From an uncultured Paracoccaceae bacterium (GTDB lineage Bacteria; Pseudomonadota; Alphaproteobacteria; Rhodobacterales; Rhodobacteraceae), in NCBI GenBank assembly GCA_958439195.1, contig OY288157.1, positions 124,001 to 188,000 of the forward strand: a stretch of DNA of 64,000 nucleotides, written 5' to 3'. The notes under the pieces were generated by a model. It saw nothing but the letters and a program-made list of their open reading frames with translations, did no database searches and had not been told where the DNA came from. A program made the position numbers and the translations under genes. Positions within the stretch are counted from its first letter, which is position 1, and each line of letters begins with the position of its first letter. Shown piece after piece: positions 19,981 to 28,937 of this stretch.

Positions 19981-21255
19981 ATGTTGCAACCAAGACCGAA
20001 CGCGCGCCTGTCAAGTCAGGCGATGGCCTTTGTTCTGGCCGGGGGGCGGGGCAGCCGGTTGAAGGAATTGACCGACCGACGCGCCAAGCCTGCGGTCTAT
20101 TTCGGCGGCAAGACGCGGATCATTGATTTCGCGCTGTCCAATGCGCTGAATTCCGGCATCCGCAAGATGGCCATCGCCACGCAATACAAGGCGCACAGCC
20201 TGATCCGGCATTGCCAGCGGGGATGGAACTTTTTCCGCGCGGAACGGAATGAATATCTGGATATCCTGCCCGCATCGCAGCGGGTGCATGAAACGAAGTG
20301 GTATCTGGGAACGGCGGATGCGGTGGCGCAGAACATCGACATCGTCGACAGCTATGGCATCAAGTATGTGATCGTTCTGGCGGGCGATCATATCTACAAG
20401 ATGGACTATGAGATCATGCTGCAACAGCATGTGTCGTCGGGGGCGGATGTGACCATCGGCTGTCTGACCGTGCCGCGGATGGAGGCGACGGCCTTTGGCG
20501 TGATGCATGTCGACAAGGACATGCGGATCACGGATTTTCTGGAAAAGCCGAAAGACCCGCCCGCCATTCCGGGCGACCCGGATCATGCTCTGGCGTCGAT
20601 GGGGATTTACGTCTTTGATTGGGATTTCCTGCGTGATCTGCTGATCCGTGACATGGCGGACACCAATTCATCCCATGACTTCGGCAATGACCTGATCCCT
20701 GCCATCGTGAAGGGCGGCAAGGCGATGGCGCACAAGTTCGCCGACAGCTGCGTGAAAAGCGGGCTGGAGGATGAACCTTATTGGCGTGATGTGGGGACGA
20801 TCGATGCCTTCTGGCAGGCCAATATCGACCTGACGGATTTTGTGCCGAAACTGGACATCTATGACAACACCTGGCCGATCTGGACCTATTCCGAGATCGT
20901 GCCGCCCGCCAAGTTCGTGCATGACGAGGCGGACAGGCGGGGATCGGCGGTGTCGTCGCTGGTGTCGGGCGACTGTATCGTATCGGGGTCGGCGGTGAGC
21001 AATTCGCTGCTGTTCACCGGGTGCCGGACACATTCCTATTCCAGCCTGGAATACGTCGTGGCTCTGCCGCGGGTGATCGTGAACCGCAAGGCGGAACTGA
21101 CGAAATGTGTGATCGACAGCAATGTGGTGATCCCCGAAGGACTGGTCGTGGGACAAGACCCGGTCGAGGATGCCAAGTGGTTCCGGGTGAGCGAAGGCGG
21201 GATCGTGTTGATAACGCAGGATATGCTTGACGCGCGGGCGCGGAAGTTGTCCTGA
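19981..21255 (+). CDS. glgC: Glucose-1-phosphate adenylyltransferase
   Basis: Makes ADP-glucose, the committed step of glycogen synthesis, and is the usual allosteric control point. The 424-aa protein begins with the pyrophosphorylase loop FVLAGGRGSRLKELT and RAKPAVYFGGK, has the catalytic-site segment AGDHIYKMDYE, and a C-terminal left-handed beta-helix. The ATG at 19981 comes after GGAGGGAGACACG. It sits between glgB and glgA; downstream, before glgA, there is a perfect hairpin (21277-21301) and a repeat-family element. Confidence 0.96.
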   Translation: MLQPRPNARLSSQAMAFVLAGGRGSRLKELTDRRAKPAVYFGGKTRIIDFALSNALNSGIRKMAIATQYKAHSLIRHCQRGWNFFRAERNEYLDILPASQRVHETKWYLGTADAVAQNIDIVDSYGIKYVIVLAGDHIYKMDYEIMLQQHVSSGADVTIGCLTVPRMEATAFGVMHVDKDMRITDFLEKPKDPPAIPGDPDHALASMGIYVFDWDFLRDLLIRDMADTNSSHDFGNDLIPAIVKGGKAMAHKFADSCVKSGLEDEPYWRDVGTIDAFWQANIDLTDFVPKLDIYDNTWPIWTYSEIVPPAKFVHDEADRRGSAVSSLVSGDCIVSGSAVSNSLLFTGCRTHSYSSLEYVVALPRVIVNRKAELTKCVIDSNVVIPEGLVVGQDPVEDAKWFRVSEGGIVLITQDMLDARARKLS

Positions 21256-21276
21256 CTTGGGCTATGGGCGGACGCG

Positions 21277-21301
21277 CCGGGAGGGCTGTCTGCCCTCCCG
21301 G
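21277..21301 (+). other. Perfect 10-bp hairpin between glgC and glgA
   Basis: CCGGGAGGGC and GCCCTCCCGG form a perfect stem around a 5-nt loop (21287-21291). No T-run follows, so it is not a standard intrinsic terminator. It lies inside the operon, 22 bp after the glgC stop, and could act as an mRNA stability element or partial attenuator that separates glgPBC from glgAX-pgm. Confidence 0.6.
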
Positions 21302-21308
21302 ACCCGCC

Positions 21309-21340
21309 CGAGAGTATTTGGGCCAAGATGAAGGGGGCGG
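21309..21340 (+). repeat. GAGTATTTG-GGCCAAGATGAAGGGG repeat element, copy A
   Basis: A G-rich/AT-core element ending directly at the glgA ribosome-binding site. It closely resembles copy B at 26654-26686: both have GAG(T/G)(A/G)T-TT, then GGCCAAGATGAAGGGG. Both also follow a GC-rich hairpin. Comparable sequences recur between genes in Rhodobacteraceae genomes as far as I recall, so this looks like a dispersed repeat family. Confidence 0.6.
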
Positions 21341-21342
21341 TC

Positions 21343-22776
21343 ATGGCGGTAAAGGGGCGGGTTCTGTCGGTTGCCTCCGAATGTGTGCCGCTGATCAAGA
21401 CCGGGGGTCTGGCTGATGTGGTGGGCGCGCTGCCCGCCGCGCTGCGCGCGCAGGGGTGGGAGATGCAGGTGCTGCTGCCTGCCTACCGTCGCTTGCGGGG
21501 GCTTTTGCCCGACCTGCGCGAGGTGTGGCACGAGCCGGGGCTGTGGGGTGGCGACGGTGTCGTCTATCAGGGCGAGGTTGAGGGGGTTCCCGTTCTTCTG
21601 CTGGATGCGCCGCATCTTTATGATCGGGAGGGCGGCCCCTATAGCGGTGCGGGCGGCGACTGGCCCGACAATCCGCAACGCTTTGCCGCGCTGTCCTGGG
21701 TCGGCGCGCGGTTGGCGCGCGAAGGGTTTGGTGGGTGGAAGCCAGATGTGCTGCACGCGCATGACTGGCAGGCGGGGTTTGCGCCGGCCTATCTGGCCTA
21801 TGGCGGATCGGGCGGTGTGGGGTCGGTGATCACAGTTCACAACATTGCCTTTCAGGGGTGGGTCGATGCCGGGATGCTGGGTGCGTTACGCCTGCCGCGC
21901 GAGGCGTTTCATCCGGGGCAGTTGGAATATTACGGCGGGCTGTCCAGCCTGAAGGCGGGGCTGGTGACGGCGGACCGGATCACGACCGTGTCACCCACCT
22001 ATGCGGCCGAACTGATGCGGCCGGAGTTCGGGATGGGGATGCAGGGCGTGATCGCGGCACGGGCGGGGGTGGTGTCTGGCATTCTGAACGGGGTGGATAC
22101 CGATGTCTGGTCGCCCGAGGCGGAACCTGTGCCGTTCTCGGCCAAGGCGATGAAGGGCAAGGCGGCCGCGCGGCTGGCCTTGTGCGAAGAGTTCGGGCTG
22201 TCGGTTCCAACCGGGCCTTTGGCGATTGTCGTCAGCCGGTTGACGGATCAGAAGGGCATCGACCTGCTACCGCAGGTGGTGCCGGAATTTATTGCGTCAG
22301 GCGGGGCGCTGATCGTGTTGGGGTCGGGCGATCCGGCGCTGGAGGCCGCAATGCGCGGGCTGGAGCAACGGTTTCCGGGGCGGGTGGCGGTTCGGATCGG
22401 CTATGACGAGGCGCTGTCACATCGGCTGTTTTCCGGGGCGGATGCGGTGCTGGTGCCCAGCCGGTTTGAACCTTGCGGGCTGACGCAGATGTATGGGCTG
22501 CGCTATGGCACGGTGCCGGTGGTGGCGCTGGTGGGGGGGTTGGCGGATACGGTCATCCATGCTTCGCCCGCCGCGCTGGCCGCCGGGGTGGCGACAGGGG
22601 TGCAGTTTCACCCGACCGATGCGGTGGCATTCGGGCAGGCGCTGCGGCAGTTGGTGGCACTTTACGCCGAGCCGAAGGTCTGGGCGCGGGTGCAGAAGAA
22701 CGCGATGGGCCATCCCGTGGGTTGGGAGACGAGCGCCGCCGCCTATGCCGAACTTTATGACGGATTGACCGCGTGA
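21343..22776 (+). CDS. glgA: Glycogen synthase (ADP-glucose)
   Basis: Elongates alpha-1,4-glucan from ADP-glucose. The 477-aa GT5 protein has the sugar-nucleotide motif KTGGLADVVGALP near the N-terminus, the HNIAFQGW and THSPTYA-type segments of the first domain, and in the second domain VSRLTDQKGIDLL and PSRFEPCGLTQMYGLRYGT, which holds the conserved catalytic Glu. I start at ATG 21343, after AAGGGGGCGG; ATG 21328 lies within the repeat element and is less likely. The glgX start overlaps its stop (GTGA). Confidence 0.95.
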   Translation: MAVKGRVLSVASECVPLIKTGGLADVVGALPAALRAQGWEMQVLLPAYRRLRGLLPDLREVWHEPGLWGGDGVVYQGEVEGVPVLLLDAPHLYDREGGPYSGAGGDWPDNPQRFAALSWVGARLAREGFGGWKPDVLHAHDWQAGFAPAYLAYGGSGGVGSVITVHNIAFQGWVDAGMLGALRLPREAFHPGQLEYYGGLSSLKAGLVTADRITTVSPTYAAELMRPEFGMGMQGVIAARAGVVSGILNGVDTDVWSPEAEPVPFSAKAMKGKAAARLALCEEFGLSVPTGPLAIVVSRLTDQKGIDLLPQVVPEFIASGGALIVLGSGDPALEAAMRGLEQRFPGRVAVRIGYDEALSHRLFSGADAVLVPSRFEPCGLTQMYGLRYGTVPVVALVGGLADTVIHASPAALAAGVATGVQFHPTDAVAFGQALRQLVALYAEPKVWARVQKNAMGHPVGWETSAAAYAELYDGLTA

Positions 22777-24908
22777 CACCGCAGCATGCGCTTTTGCCGC
22801 CGCGTCTGGTGGGCCATGCCATCACCGCAGGGCGGCCCTGGCCGATGGGGGCGACATTTGACGGGGAAGGCGTGAACTTTGCCGTCTTTTCCGCCCATGC
22901 CGAAAAGATCGAGCTGTGCCTGTTCAGCCCGGATGGCCGAAAGGAGCTGGTCCGGCTGGCGTTGCCGGAACGGGACGGGGATATCTGGCATGGGCATGTC
23001 GGCGGGCTGATGCCCGGCACGCTGTATGGCTATCGCGTGCATGGCCCCTATCAGCCGGAATTGGGGCACCGGTTCAACCCGCACAAGCTGTTGATCGATC
23101 CCTATGCCCGCGCGCTGGAGGGGCGGTTGAAGTGGTCGGACGCGCTGATGGGCCACAAGGTGGGCAGTCCGCGCGGGGATATGTCCTATGACACACGCGA
23201 CAGTGCCTTTGCGGTGCCGAAATCTGTGGTGGTGGATACGTCCTTCATGTGGGGCGATGACGCGCCGCCGCGCATACCCGCCGCCGAGACGGTGATCTAT
23301 GAGGCGCATGTGCGCGGCATGACGATGCTGAACCCCGGTGTCGAAAAGGGGTTGCGGGGCAGTTTCCTGGGTCTGGCATCCGATGCGGTGATTGATCATC
23401 TGGTGACGTTGGGGGTGACGAGCATCGAGCTTTTGCCCGTGCAGGCCTTTGCGGATGAACGGTTTCTGGTGGCAAAGGGGCTGCGGAATTATTGGGGCTA
23501 TCAGACCATCGGCTTTTTCGCGCCGGAACCGCGTTATCTGGCCAAAGGTGCGGTGTGGGAATTTCAGTCGATGGTGCGCCGGTTCCATGCTGCGGGGATC
23601 GAGGTCATTCTGGACGTGGTCTATAACCACACCGGCGAAGGCGATGAATTCGGACCGACCCTTTCCTTTCGGGGGTTCGATAATGCCAGCTATTATCGGC
23701 TGCTGCATGGCGGGCGGCACTATGTGAACGACACCGGCACCGGCAATACGCTGAACCTGACCCATCCGATGGTGCTGCGGATGGTGATGGACAGCCTGCG
23801 ATACTGGGTCGAGGTCTGCCATGTTGACGGGTTCCGGTTCGATCTGGCCACCGTGCTGGGCCGCGAGGCGCATGGCTTTGATCCCAACGGCGGGTTCTTT
23901 GATGCCATCCGGCAAGACCCGGTTCTAAGCCGGGTGAAGCTGATTGCCGAGCCGTGGGATATCGGCCCAGGCGGGTATCAGTTGGGCGGCTATCCGCATC
24001 CGTTCATGGAATGGAATGACAAGTTCCGCGATGGCGTGCGGCGCTGGTGGAAGGGCGATCCGGGGATGGCGTCTGATCTGGCCAAGCGCCTGCTGGGCAG
24101 TGCCGAGCGGTTTGATCATCATGGCCGGGCGGCCACATCATCGGTGAACTTCATCACCGCGCATGACGGGTTCAATCTGGAGGATCTGGTCAGCTTTACC
24201 CTGAAGCGCAATTTCGCCAATGGCGAAGAAAACCGGGACGGGCACCACGACAACCATTCCGACAATATGGGGGTCGAAGGGCCATCCGATGACCCCAAGG
24301 TCCGCGCCCTGCGTGACCTGCGCAAGCGCAACCTGATGGCCACATTGATGCTGGCGCAAGGCGTGCCGATGCTGCTGGCAGGCGATGAAGTGGGGCACAG
24401 CCAGGGTGGCAACAACAACGCCTATGCGCAAGACAATGAAACCACCTGGATCGACTGGGCGCAGGGTGACCAGCGGTTGATGGCGTTCGTGGCGCGACTG
24501 ATCGCGCTGCGCAAGGCGCATCCGGTGCTGCGGCAAAAGCGGTTCCTGCATGCGCGGGCGCGGCCTGCCGATGGCTTGCCGGATGTGACATGGCGGCGCG
24601 CCGATGGGCAGAAACCATCGGCGCAGGATTGGCACGATCCGGGGTTTCGCTGCCTTGGGGTGGAATTGCGGATGGCGGCGGAAGGCGTGGATGGCGGCGA
24701 GTCCGCAATTTACGCGGTGTTCAACACAGGAGCGGAATCCGTGCTGCGCCTGCCTGACACCGCGCCGGGATGGGAGTTGATCCTGGATACCACGCGGCCG
24801 GAGATAGCCGCAGAGCCGGGCGGGCCAGGCACCCGCGCCCCGGCGCAATCGGTTCTTGTGTTTCGGGCTGTCGCGCCCAAGGCAAATTCCACGGGAGGAA
24901 AGCCATGA
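22773..24908 (+). CDS. glgX: Glycogen debranching enzyme GlgX
   Basis: Isoamylase-type enzyme that removes the short limit branches left by GlgP. The 711-aa protein has an N-terminal CBM48 domain (GATFDGEGVNFAVFSAHAEK), then a GH13 barrel with the VDGFRFDLATVLGRE nucleophile segment, the LIAEPWDIG acid-base segment and the FITAHDGF motif. The GTG at 22773 overlaps the glgA TGA, giving translational coupling. The stop in turn overlaps the pgm start. Gene order glgA-glgX-pgm is conserved in many alphaproteobacteria. Confidence 0.94.
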   Translation: MTPQHALLPPRLVGHAITAGRPWPMGATFDGEGVNFAVFSAHAEKIELCLFSPDGRKELVRLALPERDGDIWHGHVGGLMPGTLYGYRVHGPYQPELGHRFNPHKLLIDPYARALEGRLKWSDALMGHKVGSPRGDMSYDTRDSAFAVPKSVVVDTSFMWGDDAPPRIPAAETVIYEAHVRGMTMLNPGVEKGLRGSFLGLASDAVIDHLVTLGVTSIELLPVQAFADERFLVAKGLRNYWGYQTIGFFAPEPRYLAKGAVWEFQSMVRRFHAAGIEVILDVVYNHTGEGDEFGPTLSFRGFDNASYYRLLHGGRHYVNDTGTGNTLNLTHPMVLRMVMDSLRYWVEVCHVDGFRFDLATVLGREAHGFDPNGGFFDAIRQDPVLSRVKLIAEPWDIGPGGYQLGGYPHPFMEWNDKFRDGVRRWWKGDPGMASDLAKRLLGSAERFDHHGRAATSSVNFITAHDGFNLEDLVSFTLKRNFANGEENRDGHHDNHSDNMGVEGPSDDPKVRALRDLRKRNLMATLMLAQGVPMLLAGDEVGHSQGGNNNAYAQDNETTWIDWAQGDQRLMAFVARLIALRKAHPVLRQKRFLHARARPADGLPDVTWRRADGQKPSAQDWHDPGFRCLGVELRMAAEGVDGGESAIYAVFNTGAESVLRLPDTAPGWELILDTTRPEIAAEPGGPGTRAPAQSVLVFRAVAPKANSTGGKP

Positions 24909-26533
24909 CCATCCGCACCGTTCCCACGCAGCCGATTGCGGGCCAGAAGCCAGGCACTTCGGGCCTTCGCAAAAAGACGCCGGTTTTCATGGGGCGCCAC
25001 TATCTGGAGAATTTCGTCCAGAGCATTTTCGACGTGGTGGGCGCAGAGGGAAAGACCTTTGTTCTGGGCGGCGACGGGCGCTATTTCAACGACCGCGCGG
25101 CGCAGGTCATCTTGCGGATGGCGGCGGCGAATGGGGCGGCGCGGGTGATCGTGGGGCAGGGGGCAATCCTGTCGACGCCGGCGGCCAGCCACCTGATCCG
25201 GCTGAACAAGACGGATGGCGGGATCATCATGTCGGCGTCGCATAATCCGGGCGGCCCGGAAGAAGATTTCGGGGTCAAGTTCAACATGCCCAATGGCGGC
25301 CCGGCCCCGGAAGCAGCGACCGAAGCGATGTTCAAACGCACGACCGAGATTACCGAATACCGGATCGTTGAGGCGCAGGATGTGGATCTGGGCACCATCG
25401 GGCGCACATCGATTGCCGGGATGGTGGTGGATGTGGTCGATCCGGTGTCCGACTATGCCGCGCTGATGGAGACGCTGTTCGATTTTGCGGCCATCCGGGC
25501 GATGTTCGCGGGTGGGTTCCGGATGCGGATGGACAGCATGTGCGCCGTGACCGGGCCTTACGCGGTGGAGATATTGGAAAACCGTCTGGGCGCGGCGCCG
25601 GGCACTTGCGTCAACGCAACGCCCTTGCCGGATTTCGGGGGAATGCATCCCGACCCGAACCCGACCTGGGCCAAGGCGTTGATGGATGAGATGTTTTCCG
25701 ATGCTGCCCCGGATTTCGGTGCAGCGTCAGATGGCGATGGCGACCGCAACATGGTGGTGGGGCGGGGGATTTACGTCTCGCCTTCCGACAGTCTGGCGGT
25801 GCTGGCGGCGAATGCGCATCTGGCCCCCGGCTATGCGCGGGGTTTGAAGGGGGTGGCGCGGTCGATGCCCACGTCGGCGGCGGCGGATCGGGTGGCGGCG
25901 GCGCTGGGGATCGCGGCGTTCGAGACGCCGACGGGGTGGAAGTTCTTTGGCAACCTGCTGGATGCGGGGCGCGCCACGATTTGCGGCGAGGAAAGTTTCG
26001 GAACCGGGTCCGATCATGTGCGCGAAAAGGATGGGCTTTGGGCGGTTCTGCTGTGGCTGAACATATTGGCCGTGCGCAAGCAATCGGTGGCCGAGATCCT
26101 GGCCGAGCATTGGGCGCGGTTCGGGCGGAATTACTATAGCCGCCATGATTTCGAGGCGATCGAAGTGGCAAAGGCCGATGCCATGATGTCGGCGCTGCGC
26201 GGTGCGCTGCCCGGATTGCCGGGCAAGACGGTTCAAGGGATGGTCGTCGCGGGGGCGGATGAGTTCGCCTACACCGATCCGGTGGATGGGTCGGTCAGCA
26301 CGCAGCAGGGCGTGCGGGTGATGTTCACCGACGGGTCGCGCCTTGTGCTGCGCCTGTCGGGGACAGGGACCGAAGGCGCGACCCTGCGGCTGTATCTGGA
26401 ACGCTATGCGCCGGGGCCGGGCGGATTGGACCTTGACCCGCAGGCGGCGCTGGCCCCGGTGATCGCGGCGGCGCAAGAGATTGCGCGGATTGCCGAGTTT
26501 ACCGGAAGATCTGCGCCCAACGTGGTGACCTGA
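24905..26533 (+). CDS. pgm: Alpha-D-glucose phosphomutase
   Basis: Interconverts glucose 1-phosphate and glucose 6-phosphate, joining glycogen to central metabolism. The 542-aa protein has the phosphoserine loop SASHNPGGPEEDFGVKFN, the metal loop DGDGDRNM, the sugar-binding GEESFGTGSDH and the C-terminal phosphate loop RLSGTGTEGATLR. These are the four motifs of the alpha-phosphohexomutase family in the expected order. The ATG at 24905 overlaps the glgX stop and follows GGGAGGAAAGCC. It is the last gene of the operon; 238 bp of non-coding sequence follow. Confidence 0.95.
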   Translation: MTIRTVPTQPIAGQKPGTSGLRKKTPVFMGRHYLENFVQSIFDVVGAEGKTFVLGGDGRYFNDRAAQVILRMAAANGAARVIVGQGAILSTPAASHLIRLNKTDGGIIMSASHNPGGPEEDFGVKFNMPNGGPAPEAATEAMFKRTTEITEYRIVEAQDVDLGTIGRTSIAGMVVDVVDPVSDYAALMETLFDFAAIRAMFAGGFRMRMDSMCAVTGPYAVEILENRLGAAPGTCVNATPLPDFGGMHPDPNPTWAKALMDEMFSDAAPDFGAASDGDGDRNMVVGRGIYVSPSDSLAVLAANAHLAPGYARGLKGVARSMPTSAAADRVAAALGIAAFETPTGWKFFGNLLDAGRATICGEESFGTGSDHVREKDGLWAVLLWLNILAVRKQSVAEILAEHWARFGRNYYSRHDFEAIEVAKADAMMSALRGALPGLPGKTVQGMVVAGADEFAYTDPVDGSVSTQQGVRVMFTDGSRLVLRLSGTGTEGATLRLYLERYAPGPGGLDLDPQAALAPVIAAAQEIARIAEFTGRSAPNVVT

Positions 26534-26613
26534 TCCGAGGCAAATTGAGCGGAGCGGGCATGCGCCCGCATTACCTTTGCCTCGCCTGCGCGCCTGCGCG
26601 CTTCGGCTCAGGA

Positions 26614-26686
26614 GTGGGGGCGCTTCGCCCCCCACACCCCCCGCCCACACCCCCCGAGGGTGTTTCGGCCAAGATGAAGGGGCGGG
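26614..26686 (+). repeat. Hairpin plus GGCCAAGATGAAGGGG repeat element, copy B
   Basis: A GC-rich hairpin (GTGGGGGCG with CGCCCCCCAC, 26614-26635) is followed by a C-rich tract and then GAGGGTGTTTCGGCCAAGATG and AAGGGG (26656-26682). The second part matches copy A at 21309-21340, which also follows a hairpin. It lies between pgm and the MttB-family gene. The hairpin may end glg-pgm transcription. Confidence 0.6.
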
Positions 26687-26771
26687 TTTGGACCTGTTCT
26701 GGTCGCGTTTCGGGGTGACTTTCGCGGAATGCGGGCGTTTGGTTGATGCAGGCGGGGCGCGGGAGGATCGG

Positions 26772-28307
26772 ATGGACGAGGTTCGGCATCAACGGTCAGG
26801 CCGCGCGGCGCGGCAGGCGGAGCGGAGCCGCAAGGGCGGTGGCGTGGGGCGGCCCTATATCCTGCGCAACATCCCGACCTATGACATTCTGGGCGAAGAG
26901 AACCTTCTGAAGATCGAGGCGGCGGCGGATCGTATCCTTGCCGAAACGGGGATCGAGTTTCGGGACGACCCCGTGGTGCTGGACCATTGGCGACAGGCCG
27001 GGGCCGAGGTGGACGGGGTTCTGGTGCGCTTTCCGCCCGGATTGCTGCGCGAGGTGTTGCGGGATGCGCCTGCGGAATTTACGCAACATGCGCGAAATCC
27101 GCAAAAGTCGGTGGTGATCGGGGGGCGGTCCGTGGTCTTTGCCCCGGCCTATGGCAGCCCGTTCGTGATGGACGTTGACCGGGGGCGGCGGTTCGGGACG
27201 CTGGAGGATTTCCACAACTTCATCAAGTTGGCGCAGGCCAGCCCGAATTTCCACCATTCAGGCGGCACGATCTGTGAACCCACTGATATTGCGGTGAACA
27301 AGCGGCATCTGGATATGGTGATGGCGCATCTGACGCTGTCGGATCGGCCTTTCATGGGGTCTGTCACGGCAGAGGACCGCGCCGAGGACAGTATCGACAT
27401 GGCGCGGATCGTGTTCGGGCGCGACTTTGTGGATAGCCATTGCGTTATACTTGGCAATGTGAACGTCAATTCGCCCTTGGTCTGGGATGGGACGATGACG
27501 CGCAGCCTGCGGGCCTATGCGCGGGCGAACCAGGCAGCGGTTGTGGTGCCGTTCATCCTGGGGGGCGCGATGGGGCCGGTCACGAATGCCGGGGCCATCG
27601 CGCAATCGCTGGCCGAGACGATGGCGGGTTGTGCGCTGACGCAGTTGGAGCGCAAGGGCGCGCCGGTGATCTTTGGCAACTTCCTGTCGTCGATGAGCCT
27701 GCGGTCAGGTTCGCCCACCTTTGGGACGCCGGAGCCGGCCATCGGCAGCATGGTGATCGGTCAGTTGGCGCGGCGGTTGAACCTGCCGTTGCGCTGTTCG
27801 GGGAATTTCACGACGTCAAAGCTGCCGGATGCGCAGGCGATGATGGAAGGCACCATGTCGATGCTGGCGGCCATTCATTGCGGGGCGAATTTCATCCTGC
27901 ATTCGGCGGGTTTTCTTGATGGGTTGCTGAGCATGTCCTATGAAAAATTCATGCTGGACGATGATCTGTGCGGCAGTCTGCACAGCTATCTGGACGGGGT
28001 GAAGATCGACGACGACCAGTTGGCGGTGGATGCCTTTGCCGAAGTGGGGCCGGGGAACCATTTCTTTGGCTGTGCGCACACGATGGCGCATTATGAGACG
28101 GCCTTCTGGGACAGTGCGCTGTCGGACAATGAACCGTTCGAGAAGTGGGAGGCGGCGGGGGCGGCGGATGCGGCAACGCGCGCCAACCGGGCGTGGAAGC
28201 AGCGTCTGGCCGAATATGAAGCGCCGCCAATGGACATCGCCACGCGCGAGGCGCTGGAGTCGTTTGTCGCCGAACGAAAGGCCGGGATGGCCGATATGTG
28301 GTATTAA
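26772..28307 (+). CDS. MttB-family trimethylamine/betaine methyltransferase (non-pyrrolysine)
   Basis: A 511-aa COG5598 protein. Family members move a methyl group from a quaternary or tertiary amine to a corrinoid protein. Visible family segments are RPYILRNIPTYDILGEENLL, ILAETGIEFRDDP, the HHSGGTICEPTDI region and FILHSAGFLDG near the C-terminus. The frame is uninterrupted, with no in-frame amber codon, so this is the pyrrolysine-free subgroup that includes glycine betaine methyltransferase MtgB. Substrate cannot be read from sequence. ATG 26772 follows GGGAGG. No corrinoid protein lies beside it, but a methyl-THF/corrinoid cluster is present at 49.2-55.6 kb. Confidence 0.88.
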   Translation: MDEVRHQRSGRAARQAERSRKGGGVGRPYILRNIPTYDILGEENLLKIEAAADRILAETGIEFRDDPVVLDHWRQAGAEVDGVLVRFPPGLLREVLRDAPAEFTQHARNPQKSVVIGGRSVVFAPAYGSPFVMDVDRGRRFGTLEDFHNFIKLAQASPNFHHSGGTICEPTDIAVNKRHLDMVMAHLTLSDRPFMGSVTAEDRAEDSIDMARIVFGRDFVDSHCVILGNVNVNSPLVWDGTMTRSLRAYARANQAAVVVPFILGGAMGPVTNAGAIAQSLAETMAGCALTQLERKGAPVIFGNFLSSMSLRSGSPTFGTPEPAIGSMVIGQLARRLNLPLRCSGNFTTSKLPDAQAMMEGTMSMLAAIHCGANFILHSAGFLDGLLSMSYEKFMLDDDLCGSLHSYLDGVKIDDDQLAVDAFAEVGPGNHFFGCAHTMAHYETAFWDSALSDNEPFEKWEAAGAADAATRANRAWKQRLAEYEAPPMDIATREALESFVAERKAGMADMWY

Positions 28308-28762
28308 CCGCGCAGGCCGGTGTCTTCGAGCAGGCCCAGGCGCTTTGCTTCGTAGTAATATCCACGGCGATACCAGGAATGGGCCGCATCATAGCGCCCG
28401 CCGGATACAAGCCATGCGCCGCGTAGGTATTTGCCCGCATAGATCAGGTTGGTTTCGGCATCCAGAAGCTGGGCCGGATCGCCGCGAAAGCCCATCGTCT
28501 GTGCGGTTTGCGGGTGGATCTGCATCAGCCCGTAATAGGGGCCGTTGCGGGCGGCGGGGTTGTAGCCGCTTTCACGCCGCACGGTTTCATGGATCAGCCG
28601 TTCTGGCAGGTCGTAGATGCGGGCGTATTTTGTGATCAGACGGTTGATTTCTGCCGGGCCTTGGGGGCTGCGTGACACTTCGGGTTCTGGCGCGCGGCCA
28701 CCGCAGGCGGCCAGTGCGGCAGGCAGGGTCAGGGCAAGGATGGAACGACGGGAAAAGATCAT
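28304..28762 (-). CDS. Lytic transglycosylase lipoprotein (SLT domain)
   Basis: A 152-aa protein with a lipoprotein signal (SRRSILALTLPAALAAC; acylated Cys near residue 20). A short goose-lysozyme-like SLT domain follows: RLIHETVRRESGYNPAA with the catalytic Glu in VRRESG, then GLMQIHPQTAQTMGF and NLIYAGKYLRG. It should cleave glycosidic bonds in peptidoglycan from the inner face of the outer membrane or periplasm. It is convergent with the MttB gene, the two stop codons overlapping by 2 bp, and divergent from the response regulator gene. Confidence 0.88.
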   Translation of the reverse strand: MIFSRRSILALTLPAALAACGGRAPEPEVSRSPQGPAEINRLITKYARIYDLPERLIHETVRRESGYNPAARNGPYYGLMQIHPQTAQTMGFRGDPAQLLDAETNLIYAGKYLRGAWLVSGGRYDAAHSWYRRGYYYEAKRLGLLEDTGLRG

Positions 28763-28937
28763 TGGGCACCGTGCTGCAACGCGTTGCTGGGGGTGATAGC
28801 GGGCCGCAGGCGCGAGGGAAAGGCGCGTCGGGGGTGTGGGGTGGAAAGCGGGCGGAAAGCTGCGAAGTTCGACCTTTTGCGCGGTTGGCGGGGGGACGGA
28901 CGGCTGATAGCGTGACACAGGGCAGGAGGTGCGGCGC

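Noticed and set aside
26577..26771. N-terminal extension of the MttB-family protein to 26577
   Set aside because: The extension would translate the hairpin and repeat element, is low-complexity, and ignores the GGGAGG site just before ATG 26772.
26772..28307. Pyrrolysine-containing trimethylamine methyltransferase
   Set aside because: The frame has no in-frame TAG, so no pyrrolysine site; no pyl genes are present. It belongs to the non-pyrrolysine subgroup.
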